The notes beneath the pieces were generated by a model. That model was not told the origin of the DNA and searched no databases. It saw only the letters and a program-made list of their open reading frames with translations. Source: Bipolaris cookei (lineage: Eukaryota; Ascomycota; Dothideomycetes; Pleosporales; Pleosporaceae). From it: a stretch of DNA of 64,000 nucleotides. Position numbers and translations under genes: made by a program. The stretch spans positions 938 to 64,937 of the forward strand of contig NRSV01000047.1 of the NCBI GenBank assembly GCA_002286855.1, written 5' to 3'. Shown in pieces: positions 44,860 through 54,554 of this stretch (position 1 is the stretch's first letter; each line of letters opens with the position of its first letter).

Positions 44860-45384
44860 GGCGGCGAGGAGGTTGTGGTGATGCGCGGGCGCATTCCTCT
44901 GGCGCCGGGGGGAATATGGGGTATAGCGCTATTGAGATGATTAGAGGGGCCGGCGACGGGCTGCGACCGTGACTTGGTGTCCTGGCCAGGGCTGCTATGC
45001 TAGCAGAGGCACGGCAGGCGGGCGGCAGTGGACAGGCGGGCGAGGTCTTGGTGTGACCACTATGGCTGACCGTCTGTCTCTAACACTAACACCAGGCCGG
45101 GCGGGCGAGGGCAAACGGTCGTGCAGGTATGCAGGAACGCCCAGGTGGTGAAACAGTTTGGACACGGCCCTGGCCTCTTCTTGGTTGGGATGCCATCCAT
45201 GCATCGCCGTGCCTTCGATCCACGCCCTGCATCTGCCCGCCAATCAGAACCCCCGTCTTCCCGCCGCCAGTCTGCCGTCATCGAGTCTTGGTCCCTGCCA
45301 GAGGCCTGCTGTTGCGAAAAACATTGTTACACTTCACCACCACGCATCGCCTTGCCCTCTGGCCCGTGTTCTGGTCTCAACACC
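44860..45384. promoter_or_regulatory. Divergent promoter region of the 228-aa gene and ATP11
   Basis: 525 bp between divergent starts. The ATP11 frame is open upstream to 45121, but that part lacks presequence character and is probably leader. Confidence 0.45.
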
Positions 45385-46404
45385 ATGGCCATGCGCTTCC
45401 TCCCGCTGCGCCACGCCCTGCGCCAGCCCCTCGCCAGCCCCCGCGCCACACAGCGCCGCTGGGCACGCGTGCAGGATGTGCGCTTTCTTGTCACCCACGA
45501 CACCCAGGAGCGGGTCCTGGCAAAGTACCGTGATAAGCTCGAGTCAAAGGCCCGCGAAAAGGGCCTCCGGGACTTCAACGAGCTGAAAGAGCAGTACAGG
45601 GACCGGATAGAGCAACTGAGAAAGCAGGCCACCGTGCCTGGTGCGACCGGACCTCTGACCCCTCCACCAGGGCACCAGCAGCAACAAACACAACAAACCC
45701 CTTCACCACCAAGACGAGACAGCCCACAGACATCATCGCCCCCTCCCCCACCACCCCGCGCCGGAGCTGGCTCTCCTACCGCCCCGCCCCCAGGCGTCCA
45801 GACGCTCAATTCCTTCCTCGCCGTCGACAAAATCCAAGACAAGTCGCGAGAGGAGATAGAAGCCCTCTGGCGCATGCGCCATGCCAATAACCCGCAGGGC
45901 ATCCACTTTGCCGTGCCAGCAAGCACCTTCTCCAACCTCCTCCGCAGCGCAAAGCAGCATCCCTCCTTCGTTCTCCCCGTCCCCCGCGAGATACCCGCAG
46001 ACCCTGACGCCGCCCCCGACGCCCCCGACGCCCAGAGCCAGACGCAGCAGGCCGTCGAGCTACACTACCTCCAGTTTGCCCATCCCCACGATCACACAAC
46101 GACGCTCATGTTCACCACGCTCGCCGAGTTCAAGCTGCGCGGTGAGTTCGCTAGTCCCCACACCACCGTCACCTTTCACCAGGAGCTGGCCGACAGCCAC
46201 AACCTCGTTCTCGGACAGGGCCTGGTCGTCGAGAAGCGAGGCGTCAGTCTCGACGACGCCAGGTGGCTCATCATGTGCATGCAAAAGTTTTATGTCCAGA
46301 CGGACGAAGGAAAGGGAAGGAGCGAGCTGCTCGACATGTTCACCAGAGGCGACAGTGCGTTCAAGGTCGAGCGTCTAATTGACGAGGCCGAAAAGGTATT
46401 GTAG
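45385..46404 (+). CDS. ATP11: Mitochondrial F1-ATPase assembly factor Atp11 (ATPAF1)
   Basis: Matrix chaperone that binds the F1 beta subunit before assembly with alpha. Single exon, 339 aa from the ATG at 45385. The N-terminus (MAMRFLPLRHALRQPLASPRATQRRW) is a basic mitochondrial presequence. A coiled stretch (ERVLAKYRDKLESKAREKGLRDFNELKEQYR) is followed by a low-complexity Pro/Gln region (about 95-140) and the Atp11 domain: LNSFLAVDKIQDKSREEIEALWRMRHAN, FVLPVPRE, ELHYLQFAHPHDHTTTLMFTTLAEFKLRGEFASPHTTVTFHQEL, FYVQTDEGKGRSELLDMF. The stop (46402-46404) is only 6 bp from a transposon end, so the native 3' flank has been displaced. Confidence 0.94.
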   Translation: MAMRFLPLRHALRQPLASPRATQRRWARVQDVRFLVTHDTQERVLAKYRDKLESKAREKGLRDFNELKEQYRDRIEQLRKQATVPGATGPLTPPPGHQQQQTQQTPSPPRRDSPQTSSPPPPPPRAGAGSPTAPPPGVQTLNSFLAVDKIQDKSREEIEALWRMRHANNPQGIHFAVPASTFSNLLRSAKQHPSFVLPVPREIPADPDAAPDAPDAQSQTQQAVELHYLQFAHPHDHTTTLMFTTLAEFKLRGEFASPHTTVTFHQELADSHNLVLGQGLVVEKRGVSLDDARWLIMCMQKFYVQTDEGKGRSELLDMFTRGDSAFKVERLIDEAEKVL

Positions 46405-46531
46405 TGTATTATAACGTAACCCACCATCGAATGGCGCACACACCCGGAATGGCGCACTTTGCAACAACCCAATCTTTGCACTTGAATATCTCAACACCAC
46501 ACCAAGCAATAAAGACGTACAGTAGCTAGAA

Positions 46532-48345
46532 TTAATCCTTAGAGCCTACCACATCTTTCTTGCATGTGCGTTTATTGTGTCCTGCCTCACCGCACGTCTT
46601 GCAGCAACCAATACCCTTACTGCTACCACCTGCTTGCATCCCCTCTGCCTCAACCTCCGCCTCAGCCTCTCTTGGTCGTATAATTCCCTCTGCCTCTGCC
46701 TGCAATAAGGTTCCACCTTCCTGGAACCGCTTCTTCTTACGCTTCTTACGCCTAGATGCAGTGTTGTTAGCTGCCTCAAGCCTAGCTACTCGAGCTTCAA
46801 GTAACGTGTGTGAATGGTCCTTCAAAGTTGACCCCTTTTTGACCTGTAGAATCATCTCAGTGATAGAATCAGGCGATGAACTTTTATGTTTCCCTATCCT
46901 CTTGATAATTAGCGTTGTTTGGCTGTCTATTTCTATAGCATTGCTTGGTGTTTTAGGTTGCCAGGAGGCAGGTCCTAGTAGAGGTGGAGTAGGCGTATGA
47001 GGTTTGACTTTAAGTTTTAATAACACCATCTCTGGATCTGGTGGAACTAAGCTAGTGGCTTGGAAGCTTGACAAGATATTGCTCTTTGAGACTGCCTTCT
47101 CATATACTGCCGGAAACGTTGCTAGAAAGGCTTTTGTATCAACATGGTTGATGTGGCTGTCTGCCAAGCCCCTGATCTCCTTCTTGTACGCCTGCTTCAA
47201 GGGGGGTAAAACAGCCAATGTTAAGCGGCTACAGGATATGGGAGGCGTGAGGAGGCATATAGAGAACAACAATCTTGCTCTCCTCACAGAGATCCTGGAA
47301 GGCGAGCGACTTGTGGCTCTCATGACCGTCGATAATGAGCAGCCTGTGACTGCCTACTGTATGAGCCTCTGTATGCTGGATAAAGTGCTGCAGCCAGGCA
47401 AGACCAAGCTCGTTAGTGGTCCAGCCATTCTTATTGACGCCAATTCTCCAATCCTTTGGGTTGTTGTGATACCAGGCCTTGTCGTGGTACTTTGCCTTGA
47501 GGATGAAGAAAGGTGGGATAGACCACCCCATGGCGTTGATACCAGCGATCAGAGTAATCCACTCACGATCGTCAGGCTGAACACTAAGTGGCTGGAGACG
47601 TCTCTCAGAGGCAGTAACCGCCTTGATTGACTCAGTAACACCCATCTGGAAGCCAGTCTTGTCAAATTTGTAGGTATCTTCGTCCAGGATGCCATACTTG
47701 GCTTTAACGTTGTGTACAAGGCATACATGGGCATATCGTTCTAGATCGTTTTTTGGAAAACAGGTTAAGCAGACTTTAGCGTAACAAACTCTGCTGTTAT
47801 CAATCAGAGAAAATCTTGTTATTGACAGTCTCTGTTTAATTGGCTGAAAATAACTTTGGTACGTTAAATTCTGCTTAACCTATTTTCCACAAAACGATCT
47901 AAAACGATATGCTCATGTATGGTACAAGGTCAAACCAGGGGCTGATAATAGCTGAGTTGTTGCATATGTCTATCCGGTGATCTCTTGGTCTAAACACCTG
48001 AGATTTGATCTCAGGCCTTCGGCGTACAAACTTGTAGGCCTAGTTGATTCCAGCCTGACCACCGCCGCGAGCAGCCAGTAGTTGATTAGCTATCTCTTGT
48101 ATACAGCTAAGCGTAGGAGCAAAGCCTCGCGCATCAGAATTCCTTGTATAATGCGCAATCGCCTCCTCTTCATGTCTCTGAAGCTTTGATAAGTTGGGGT
48201 AGATAACGCGTGTAGAAGCTGGTTTGGCGCGTTACCTTCGAAGGGTAGTCTCAGGCACGTTGTACGCAGCAGCAGCGCGTCGCTGGCTTAATGATGCGTC
48301 AGATTTCCTAGCTTGAATAGTAAGAGTAACACTAGCTGTACAAGG
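46532..48345 (-). pseudogene. Pogo/Fot1-like transposase with C-terminal CCHC knuckle, disrupted
   Basis: Minus-strand transposase relic. From the N-terminus: psq helix-turn-helix (SLSQRRAAAAYNVPETTLRR, about 48240-48300); EIANQLLAARGG; first catalytic Asp in YKFDKTGF (about 47660); then WITLIAGINAMG, and the second Asp in RLLIIDGHESH. A frameshift near 47230-47260 separates PPHASH from the following LKQAYKKEI segment. The tail has a CX2CX4HX4C zinc knuckle at about 46562-46603 (CKTCGEAGHNKRTC). An in-frame TAG lies near 48035. A 200-bp MITE splits FDLV from HNVKAKYG; without it the frame is continuous. Not functional. Confidence 0.85.
47722..47921. mobile_element. 200-bp MITE with 8-bp target-site duplication
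   Basis: Inverted-repeat arms of about 68 bp with several mismatches start CATACATG at 47722 and end CATGTATG at 47921. They are flanked by perfect 8-bp direct repeats GTACAAGG (47714-47721 and 47922-47929). An 8-bp duplication points to mobilisation by a hAT-type transposase, which is not encoded in this window. It sits inside the transposase of the pogo element. Confidence 0.9.
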
Positions 48346-48660
48346 AAGCGATTCAAGATTAGGTGGTGGTGGCAGAAAGAGGTGTGGTCTTGACAAAGTG
48401 CGCCATTCCGGGTGTGTAGAACAAGAAAGGAGATCGTATTATCACTATCTAAAATGAGTGGGTGCGGATACTCGTTTATATAGTAGAGGGGAAGAGAGAG
48501 CCGTTTGTATAGTGAATTGCGCAATAGAGAATAACTCACGTGATAGGACTCGCAATCCAATAGTGTGCGCCATTCGGTGGTGGGTTACGTTATGTAAATG
48601 TGCCATGTATAATAACTTCATCGTCATCTTCATCGTCAAGCAAACCACTATACATTTGGT

Positions 48661-49821
48661 CTATAATCCCCGCAGCGGCAGTACGTGCTGCACTAAACAC
48701 GCCTGTCTGCACAGCGGGCATTCCGACTTTTCCCTCGCCCAGTCCCCAATACATGTCCAGCAAAAGACATGGCCACACGTAGTCACACTTGGGTCCTTCA
48801 TTTCCTCTAGACACAGCGTGCACTTCCTGTTACCTCCTCCAATCCACTCCATTGTCTCCTCATCCCCAAGTTCGTACCGTGGCTTATCCGTCGGCGGCGT
48901 GTGCGTCCACTTTTGCACGTCCGACGCCGCAGCTGTGGGCACAGCCAGCGTAGCAGCATCAAACAAGAGCGCATTGTTGGTGCTGTACGCATTCGGATCC
49001 AGCGACACTTCTGCACCTCCACCCACAATTGCTGACGTGCCATGCGGATGACCACTCCCAGCCGCCGCCGCTGCTGCCGTGGACGACGCCGTAACCGTAT
49101 TATGCAAGTGCAGATACGCCTGCACTGCCATCTGCAGAACCAGCAATACACCAAGCACCTCATACCCAGCCCGATTATCCCCCTCAGCCACCTGCCGTGT
49201 GAAAATATACCTGAGCCCCCACAACCGCTTCGACAGATGATAGTAGCTCCCTGAAAAATAAAACGTCGCAAGTGACACCGCATACACCGGCGATGGCGAG
49301 GTAATCGTATCCAGATTCTGCAGTATATAATTCTGCACTCGCATTCCCAATGGCCTCCTTACTTGCGCCTTCTCGCCTTTCTCCTGCGCACCCATCTGCG
49401 CCCGCGCCTGCTGTCGCGCATACCATCTCAGATTCGCCTCGAGTTTCGCACGTATCCTGCGCCTAAATGCCGGCAACGCCCTCCCCAGCACATACGGCCC
49501 CAATATACACGTCACAATATATCCTGCTCTTTTCCCCAGCGCGGGTAAGCGGCCTGTTTCGCTCTCCACCTGCACAATGTCTGTGTATTCTTCGCCCAGC
49601 GTGCGGTTGCCGATTAGCGTGGTGAGACCGAGGTAGAGTAGTTCACCTATTACACGTGTTTCGGAGAGGTACGTGTGCGCAGTGCGGGCGCCGTAGAGTT
49701 TGCGGAGGAGGGAGGAGAGGTGCTCAAGGAGGACGCCGGAGAAGTAGGCATCTTTTTGGTGCGAGCGGATTATGTCGGGGGAGGCGGCGAAGGGGTAGGC
49801 GAAGGGGGGTGAGGGCTCCAT
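48661..49821 (-). CDS. PEX10: Peroxisomal RING ubiquitin ligase Pex10
   Basis: E3 ligase of the peroxisomal PEX2/10/12 complex that ubiquitinates the PEX5 receptor for recycling. Single exon, 386 aa. The N-terminal Pex2/Pex12 domain (ASPDIIRSHQKDAYFSGVLLEHLSSLLRKLYG, YLGLTTLIGNRTLGEEYTDIVQVE) has several membrane segments (about 80-260). The C3HC4 RING at 334-372 has all eight ligands: CTLC, then C-H-C-C in TTCGHVFCWTC, and CPLC. A short Ala-rich linker (about 245-265) precedes the RING. The stop is 67 bp from the pogo-type element. Length and domain order are normal. Confidence 0.94.
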   Translation of the reverse strand: MEPSPPFAYPFAASPDIIRSHQKDAYFSGVLLEHLSSLLRKLYGARTAHTYLSETRVIGELLYLGLTTLIGNRTLGEEYTDIVQVESETGRLPALGKRAGYIVTCILGPYVLGRALPAFRRRIRAKLEANLRWYARQQARAQMGAQEKGEKAQVRRPLGMRVQNYILQNLDTITSPSPVYAVSLATFYFSGSYYHLSKRLWGLRYIFTRQVAEGDNRAGYEVLGVLLVLQMAVQAYLHLHNTVTASSTAAAAAAGSGHPHGTSAIVGGGAEVSLDPNAYSTNNALLFDAATLAVPTAAASDVQKWTHTPPTDKPRYELGDEETMEWIGGGNRKCTLCLEEMKDPSVTTCGHVFCWTCIGDWAREKSECPLCRQACLVQHVLPLRGL

Positions 49822-50229
49822 GGTTTATGGTTTATGTTGTATATGATTGTGCGCGATGAGCGTATCAAAGAAACGACAATGGGCGCGTCGATTGTCGTTG
49901 CAGAGCAGAGGGTGCGTTTACATGGTGTGTTGTTGATGCATAAGGGCTCCGGGCACGAGTGACATGCTACCTCGGCCTGTGCCTGACAAGTAAAGCTCGG
50001 ACCTCGCGTTTACCGTCATCTTGGCCTGTGATACAACGCCATCAACCCAACTATACAAATGGAGCCAGTACATCAATTCGTGATATGCTTTCAAAAATAA
50101 CAAGGCAAGTATGGATGATGTGGCACATTTCCGGATTGAAATATTCTCAGCTATCCAGCTTTTACTTTACCCTACATATCCAGATCCATCCATCCTGATA
50201 CCCAAGATATCCCCATAAATCCAACTCAT
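49822..50229. other. Intergenic: PEX10 promoter and 3' side of the chromodomain gene
   Basis: 408 bp between two minus-strand genes; nothing recognised. Confidence 0.45.
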
Positions 50230-51752
50230 CTATTTAAAAAACATACCTTTCTTGGCTACAGGCGCATTATCCTTCCTCCTCATAATTCTGGCATGATACT
50301 CAGCAACAACCTCCCTCGCGCCATGCAAACCCTCTTCTGCCAACCAGAAACGACTATCCTCATATCCCTCCCACTTGACCAGGTAATATGTCTTATCCCC
50401 TTCCTGATAATGCTCTTCAATGGCTTCGACCACATATTCATCTGCAGCTTCATCGTCGCCATCTGCCTTACTGTTTTCGTCTTCCATGATAGAATCCGTA
50501 GTCAAATGTATAGTGTCGCTGTTAAACTCTCCTTTGTGTACATATAAAGATGGATGTGTAGGATTAGCGGAGGCCGACGGCGCATATGCGGGGATCGAGT
50601 CGTCAGAATCAGATCCAAATATTGGCGATGCCAGTACAGGTTGATTGGTGAGTGGTGTTGGTGCGATACCCTCGATAACAAAGGGACTAGAGTTTGCGTC
50701 TACGGCAGAGGAGCGATCCGAGAAGAGGGCTGCTAAAAATGCTTCCGTGGGTATTTGCGGAGGTGACGATGCTGATTTATCTAGGTCTGAGTCTGGATTT
50801 ACGATTCTCAGTCTTTTGATACGATGCCGGTTTTCATCTAGTCCGTGGTCCTGTTGCGCAATTCGTGTGGGTAAGCCTTCTGCTTCATCGTCTTGGGCGT
50901 GATAGGTGATAGGAATAGAAAGTTTCTTTGTAACAAGTGACGATGGCAGGGCGCTATTGGCAACAAATGCCGAGCGCATCAGACCTGGCGACGGTTGGGT
51001 TTGTGCGTCCGAATATTGGTCCCCTTCATCATCGGTTTCTGGAATTACTGGAGATATATCTTCGACTACTTGGTCCAGAAAGACAGTAAAATCGCCCGAT
51101 TGCTCGCCTAAATTGTTGTGACGCATAGCTAGCCCCTGCTCTCTGCTGCGTCTTGCTGGAAGTCTGCGTCTTGTCCGCATCGGTACATCTGAAGGTAATC
51201 CCAGTCCCCTGAGCATCCGGCTTCCTACTCCAGTGGTCCTGGCCCCTCTTGCATTCTTTTCTAGCTGCCGATGCGCCAGATCGTCAATCTCTGCCTTTAC
51301 CGCAATACCCTCTGCCTCTGCCTCGAGTCTAAACTGCTCATTTTCAAATCGTTCTAGTTCGGCGGAAGAGACGTATTGCAATATGCGACTGAGGTCTACC
51401 TCCTCTGTGACTTTCTGTTCCTCACTATCGCCGGTACGTGTGATTTGAATAACGTAGTAATTTCTCACTACCGTGCCCTCGGTCTGTCGGCGATCAAGAA
51501 TTCGTGTTTGTGCGTGTAGTATCGGGCAATCGTCGAGTGGTTGTGCGGTAACTACGGCAGGTTCTTTACGGATACGCCATAGCTGCTCATAAACCTCTGG
51601 ACCTGGTTTGTATGACTCCCATTTCCACTATAAAAACAATGAGCAGCTTTCTGGGCATCTGCGCTAACATCACGTACCAACTGCGTCTTTTCTCTACCGC
51701 GTCCTCTGCCACGCCCGCAATCGCGACCGTCCCGGGAGACTCTTAGCGCCAT
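50230..51752 (-). CDS. Chromodomain protein
   Basis: Two exons on the minus strand: 51678-51752 and 50230-51627, 490 aa; intron 50 nt, joining REKTQL to WKWESYKPGPEVYEQLWRI in phase. The N-terminus is basic (GRGRGRGREK). Then comes an EVYEQLWRIRKEP segment with aromatic residues, followed by a long acidic Ser/Pro-rich linker. The C-terminus is a canonical chromodomain (EYVVEAIEEHYQEGDKTYYLVKWEGY...FWLAEEGL). The aromatic-cage positions (Y in EYVVEAI, W in VKWEGY, Y before) look intact, so methyl-lysine binding is plausible. It is not HP1, since no chromoshadow domain is visible. Its role, perhaps in heterochromatin, is inference. It is not close to a named protein I can recall. Confidence 0.85.
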
Positions 51753-52065
51753 TGCGATTGTCTGATGGAATGAAACAGCTTGTGTTGCGATGCGTCATTG
51801 TGTAAGAGACAAGAAGGGTCAAGGTAAAGGCACGTCTATCGTACCTGAATGCTGAGGTACATGATTATGCAAGAAGCCTTATTGACGTATCTGGTTTAGC
51901 GCCCGTTTAGCACCAGATCGATGCAACCATCCAATCAACATGAGTATGATATTACGATCTCGTTGTGATATCGTTCTGACAGGAACATCGAAATGAAGAA
52001 GGAATATGGAAGGCGAGAAAAGGCCATGTAATACCAAAAGTAAATATAATTGTCAGCTGTTTTGA
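51753..52065. other. Intergenic: chromodomain gene promoter and MFS 3' side
   Basis: 313 bp between minus-strand genes; nothing recognised. Confidence 0.45.
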
Positions 52066-53463
52066 TTACACCTTTGCCTTCCAGTTCCAGCCCACAAGAG
52101 ATATCCTCGTAGCCACGAGCAAACTCCCCCCAACGAAGAACGACATGGCCGCCCAAACGTTTGCATATGTATAGTCGCCATTGTTCATCTGAATTAGCGC
52201 ACCGGCTAGCGGCGGGCCTGTCAGACTCGACATACTCACAATGGTAAAAGCCATGCCCATTCGCACACCCGTTTTCTTCAGATCCCTCTCGCGGCTCAGA
52301 TTTCCAATGACAGCAGGCCACAATGCCTGAATGACGGCACTTCCACTGCCATATATAGCTGCAAATACATACAATGTGCCAATGGACTTGATTCCGATCC
52401 ATGCCAGCATCATGATGCCGCAGATAAAGGCAAAAGGAGTCAGCACATTTAGTCCCCCAATCTTATCAGCATAGTACGTGGGCAGTATCCGAAAGAGAAA
52501 CCCCATGGCAACCTGCACAAGGAGCAAGTTGATACTTTGTTGATAGCTGACACCGAGGACGTTGCGCGCGTAGCTCCCGATGTAGAAGAAGGAAAAGTAT
52601 AAGCCCCAGAAACTGAAGAAAGCCGCAGTACAGTACAGAGTATAGGGCAATTCCTTGAAACTCGCCCAGTCAACCAGTGGACCACTTTTCCTTGGCGGAA
52701 GTCGCGTACGATACAGAACAATCGTGGTAATGTTCACAACAAGCATGATGAAGCCAATGATGCGGATGGTCCACGCGAAGCCCATGCTAGGCAGGCATTG
52801 CTGCACAATGATTGGGAAGATTACACCACCAGTGCAAGAGCCTAGTGCTGTGAATCCGAGTGCAAAGGCGCGGCGTTTGACAAAGTAGGTGGATACCAGA
52901 GCCATGGAAGGACAGAATTGCAGGCCGTTTGCAATACCCAGGCAGACACCTTGGGAGAGGAAAATCTGCCATGCGCTCTTGCATTGCGCCAAAGTGAAGA
53001 TACCGACCAACTGGAAACAGCTTCCGGCGATGTAGACAGGGCGAAAGAGACCAGCATCAGTGGCGCGACCAGTAAAAGTGCCGAGGAAGAAGAGGAGGAA
53101 GACCTGAAGGGAGCCGATCCATGATATTGTCGACGGCTCAATGCCAAGCGTGTTTTCGTAGTAGGTCTGATATACGCCAAATGAGGTGAAGAAGCCAAAC
53201 GTCGTCAAGATAGTCAGGTGGGTACAAAACACTTGGATCCATGCTCTAACACCGCCATCAGGAGCTGGGCCGGGGTCAAAAGATGTTGCAGATTGGCGTG
53301 ACAGCACTCGCGCAAAAGCAGGTTGGTTGGGCTTCTCAGATGATTGGTATGCACTTGGAGGCTCGGCTTTTTCTTGGGGCAAAGCTTGTTCGATATCGGT
53401 ATTGGCGTTGGCAGGGTTAGCTGCCTCATTGCCCATTTCTACGTCGATGCGTCCAGTCGTCAT
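52066..53463 (-). CDS. MFS transporter, monocarboxylate-transporter-like
   Basis: Single exon, 465 aa, about 12 membrane helices after a hydrophilic 65-residue N-terminus. PDGGVRAWIQVF at the first helix is the monocarboxylate transporter (MCT/SLC16-like) signature (DGGxGW-type), followed by FGFFTSFGVYQTYYENTLG. The central loop falls between VLYRTRLPPRKSGPL and WASFKELPYTLY. The substrate cannot be told: fungal members include riboflavin, carboxylate and metabolite exporters or importers. It is the last clearly conserved core gene before the gene-poor and transposon-rich end. No biosynthetic genes lie next to it. Confidence 0.88.
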   Translation of the reverse strand: MTTGRIDVEMGNEAANPANANTDIEQALPQEKAEPPSAYQSSEKPNQPAFARVLSRQSATSFDPGPAPDGGVRAWIQVFCTHLTILTTFGFFTSFGVYQTYYENTLGIEPSTISWIGSLQVFLLFFLGTFTGRATDAGLFRPVYIAGSCFQLVGIFTLAQCKSAWQIFLSQGVCLGIANGLQFCPSMALVSTYFVKRRAFALGFTALGSCTGGVIFPIIVQQCLPSMGFAWTIRIIGFIMLVVNITTIVLYRTRLPPRKSGPLVDWASFKELPYTLYCTAAFFSFWGLYFSFFYIGSYARNVLGVSYQQSINLLLVQVAMGFLFRILPTYYADKIGGLNVLTPFAFICGIMMLAWIGIKSIGTLYVFAAIYGSGSAVIQALWPAVIGNLSRERDLKKTGVRMGMAFTIVSMSSLTGPPLAGALIQMNNGDYTYANVWAAMSFFVGGSLLVATRISLVGWNWKAKV

Positions 53464-54554
53464 GGTTCTTGACCATTGGAGTTGACGTTCCAGGCTAAAG
53501 ATGAAGATGAGGGCGTAACTTTACAGTAAAAAAACTCACGTCCATAGCGGATTCCGGGAATAATATTAAATAAATGGATTATGGCCGTTGCTTGCATTCA
53601 ACCAAACGCCGACCCGACGTGCATGTGGGCCAATAACCTCGTGTTGCTCAAAAGGGTGGGGTCGGCGGTTTTTCCGACAATCACAAGCAGCGTGAGCGTG
53701 ATTTAATCATGGTAATAGACTTATTACTAACATACCTATATCTGTTTGTGCACTACTTATACCATATGTTTTCTCTGCTGTGTATATGTAGTTCGTATTG
53801 AATTCTGATATTACACGGCATTTTGTCTTACCGTATCCCACACCGCCTATGAGCACCTTTACGGTCCTTTACGAGTCAGTGATCTCAAGGTTCCCAAGGG
53901 TTCGCATCAATTCCACTTTTGAACTTCCTCCACCTGGAGCTCCGAGGACTCAATAGCACCTTTCTCACAGATTCAAGGATAATGAGTCTGAGAAGTACAC
54001 GATGCTGTTGTGGAGACTTCACCAAGCTTATGATCTGTGAAGACTCCATCGACTTTAGTTAACGAAGGTCGATATGTATGCCAATCGCGATGATACAATG
54101 AATCATCAAGATATCTAAGATGCAGTACAATTTACCGTAGCTATTTTCTTTACTACCTATTCTTGACAGCGATAGCATGCCCTTGATTGGCGCATCGAGT
54201 TCCCGCAGGCATTCGCATCGAAACAAGCTACCTAGCTATCACTCCTTCGATCAATCTTTCTAATACTGCTTGGAGACAATGCTTTGCCATCTTGAGATCA
54301 CATCACATATCTAATATCTGTATCCTCCAATCGATTCCTTATCGCAATGTGCTACCCCTCTTGAATCCTCCACCGGTCAGACATGACGTCGCACCCGCAT
54401 ATCCCACCTCCATCATCGAGAATAACAATAAGAAATCTGTACCAAGAAGCTTGATCTCACAAATATAACTGCACTGCTGTTTTATAGTAATTTTGCTCTT
54501 AGCTCTTAATCTTCTTTTACAGTGATCAAGTTTTTCCATAACCAATCTTTCGCG
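53464..54554. other. Gene-poor stretch upstream of the cysteine-triplet gene
   Basis: 1.1 kb, more AT-rich than the core. No credible ORF. A short inverted repeat (CTTCAC...GTGAAG, about 54018-54043) is visible. It contains the promoters of the MFS gene (minus) and the next gene (plus). Confidence 0.5.

Larger units (their letters stand above)
46411..48593. mobile_element. Pogo-type DNA transposon with nested terminal inverted repeats
   Basis: A 2.18-kb element between convergent ATP11 and PEX10. The outer 30-bp inverted repeats (46411-46440 and 48564-48593) differ at one base. Inner 24-bp inverted repeats (46438-46461 and 48394-48417) are identical. On the left they are adjacent, overlapping by 3 bp; on the right 146 bp separate them. 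TA dinucleotides lie at both ends (46412-46413, 48591-48592), as expected for Tc1/mariner-type insertion, though they are also part of the repeats. The minus strand holds a broken transposase (46532-48345), itself interrupted by a MITE (47722-47921). The nearest gene ends are 6 bp (ATP11) and 67 bp (PEX10) away. Confidence 0.85.

Noticed and set aside
45121..45384. Upstream in-frame extension of ATP11
   Set aside because: It lacks presequence character and contains Cys/Pro-rich random sequence; the ATG at 45385 begins a proper mitochondrial presequence.
53860..54100. Possible reverse-transcriptase (Copia-like) remnant
   Set aside because: Only a vague resemblance (LLWRLHQAYDL); no YVDD box, integrase or LTR is visible.
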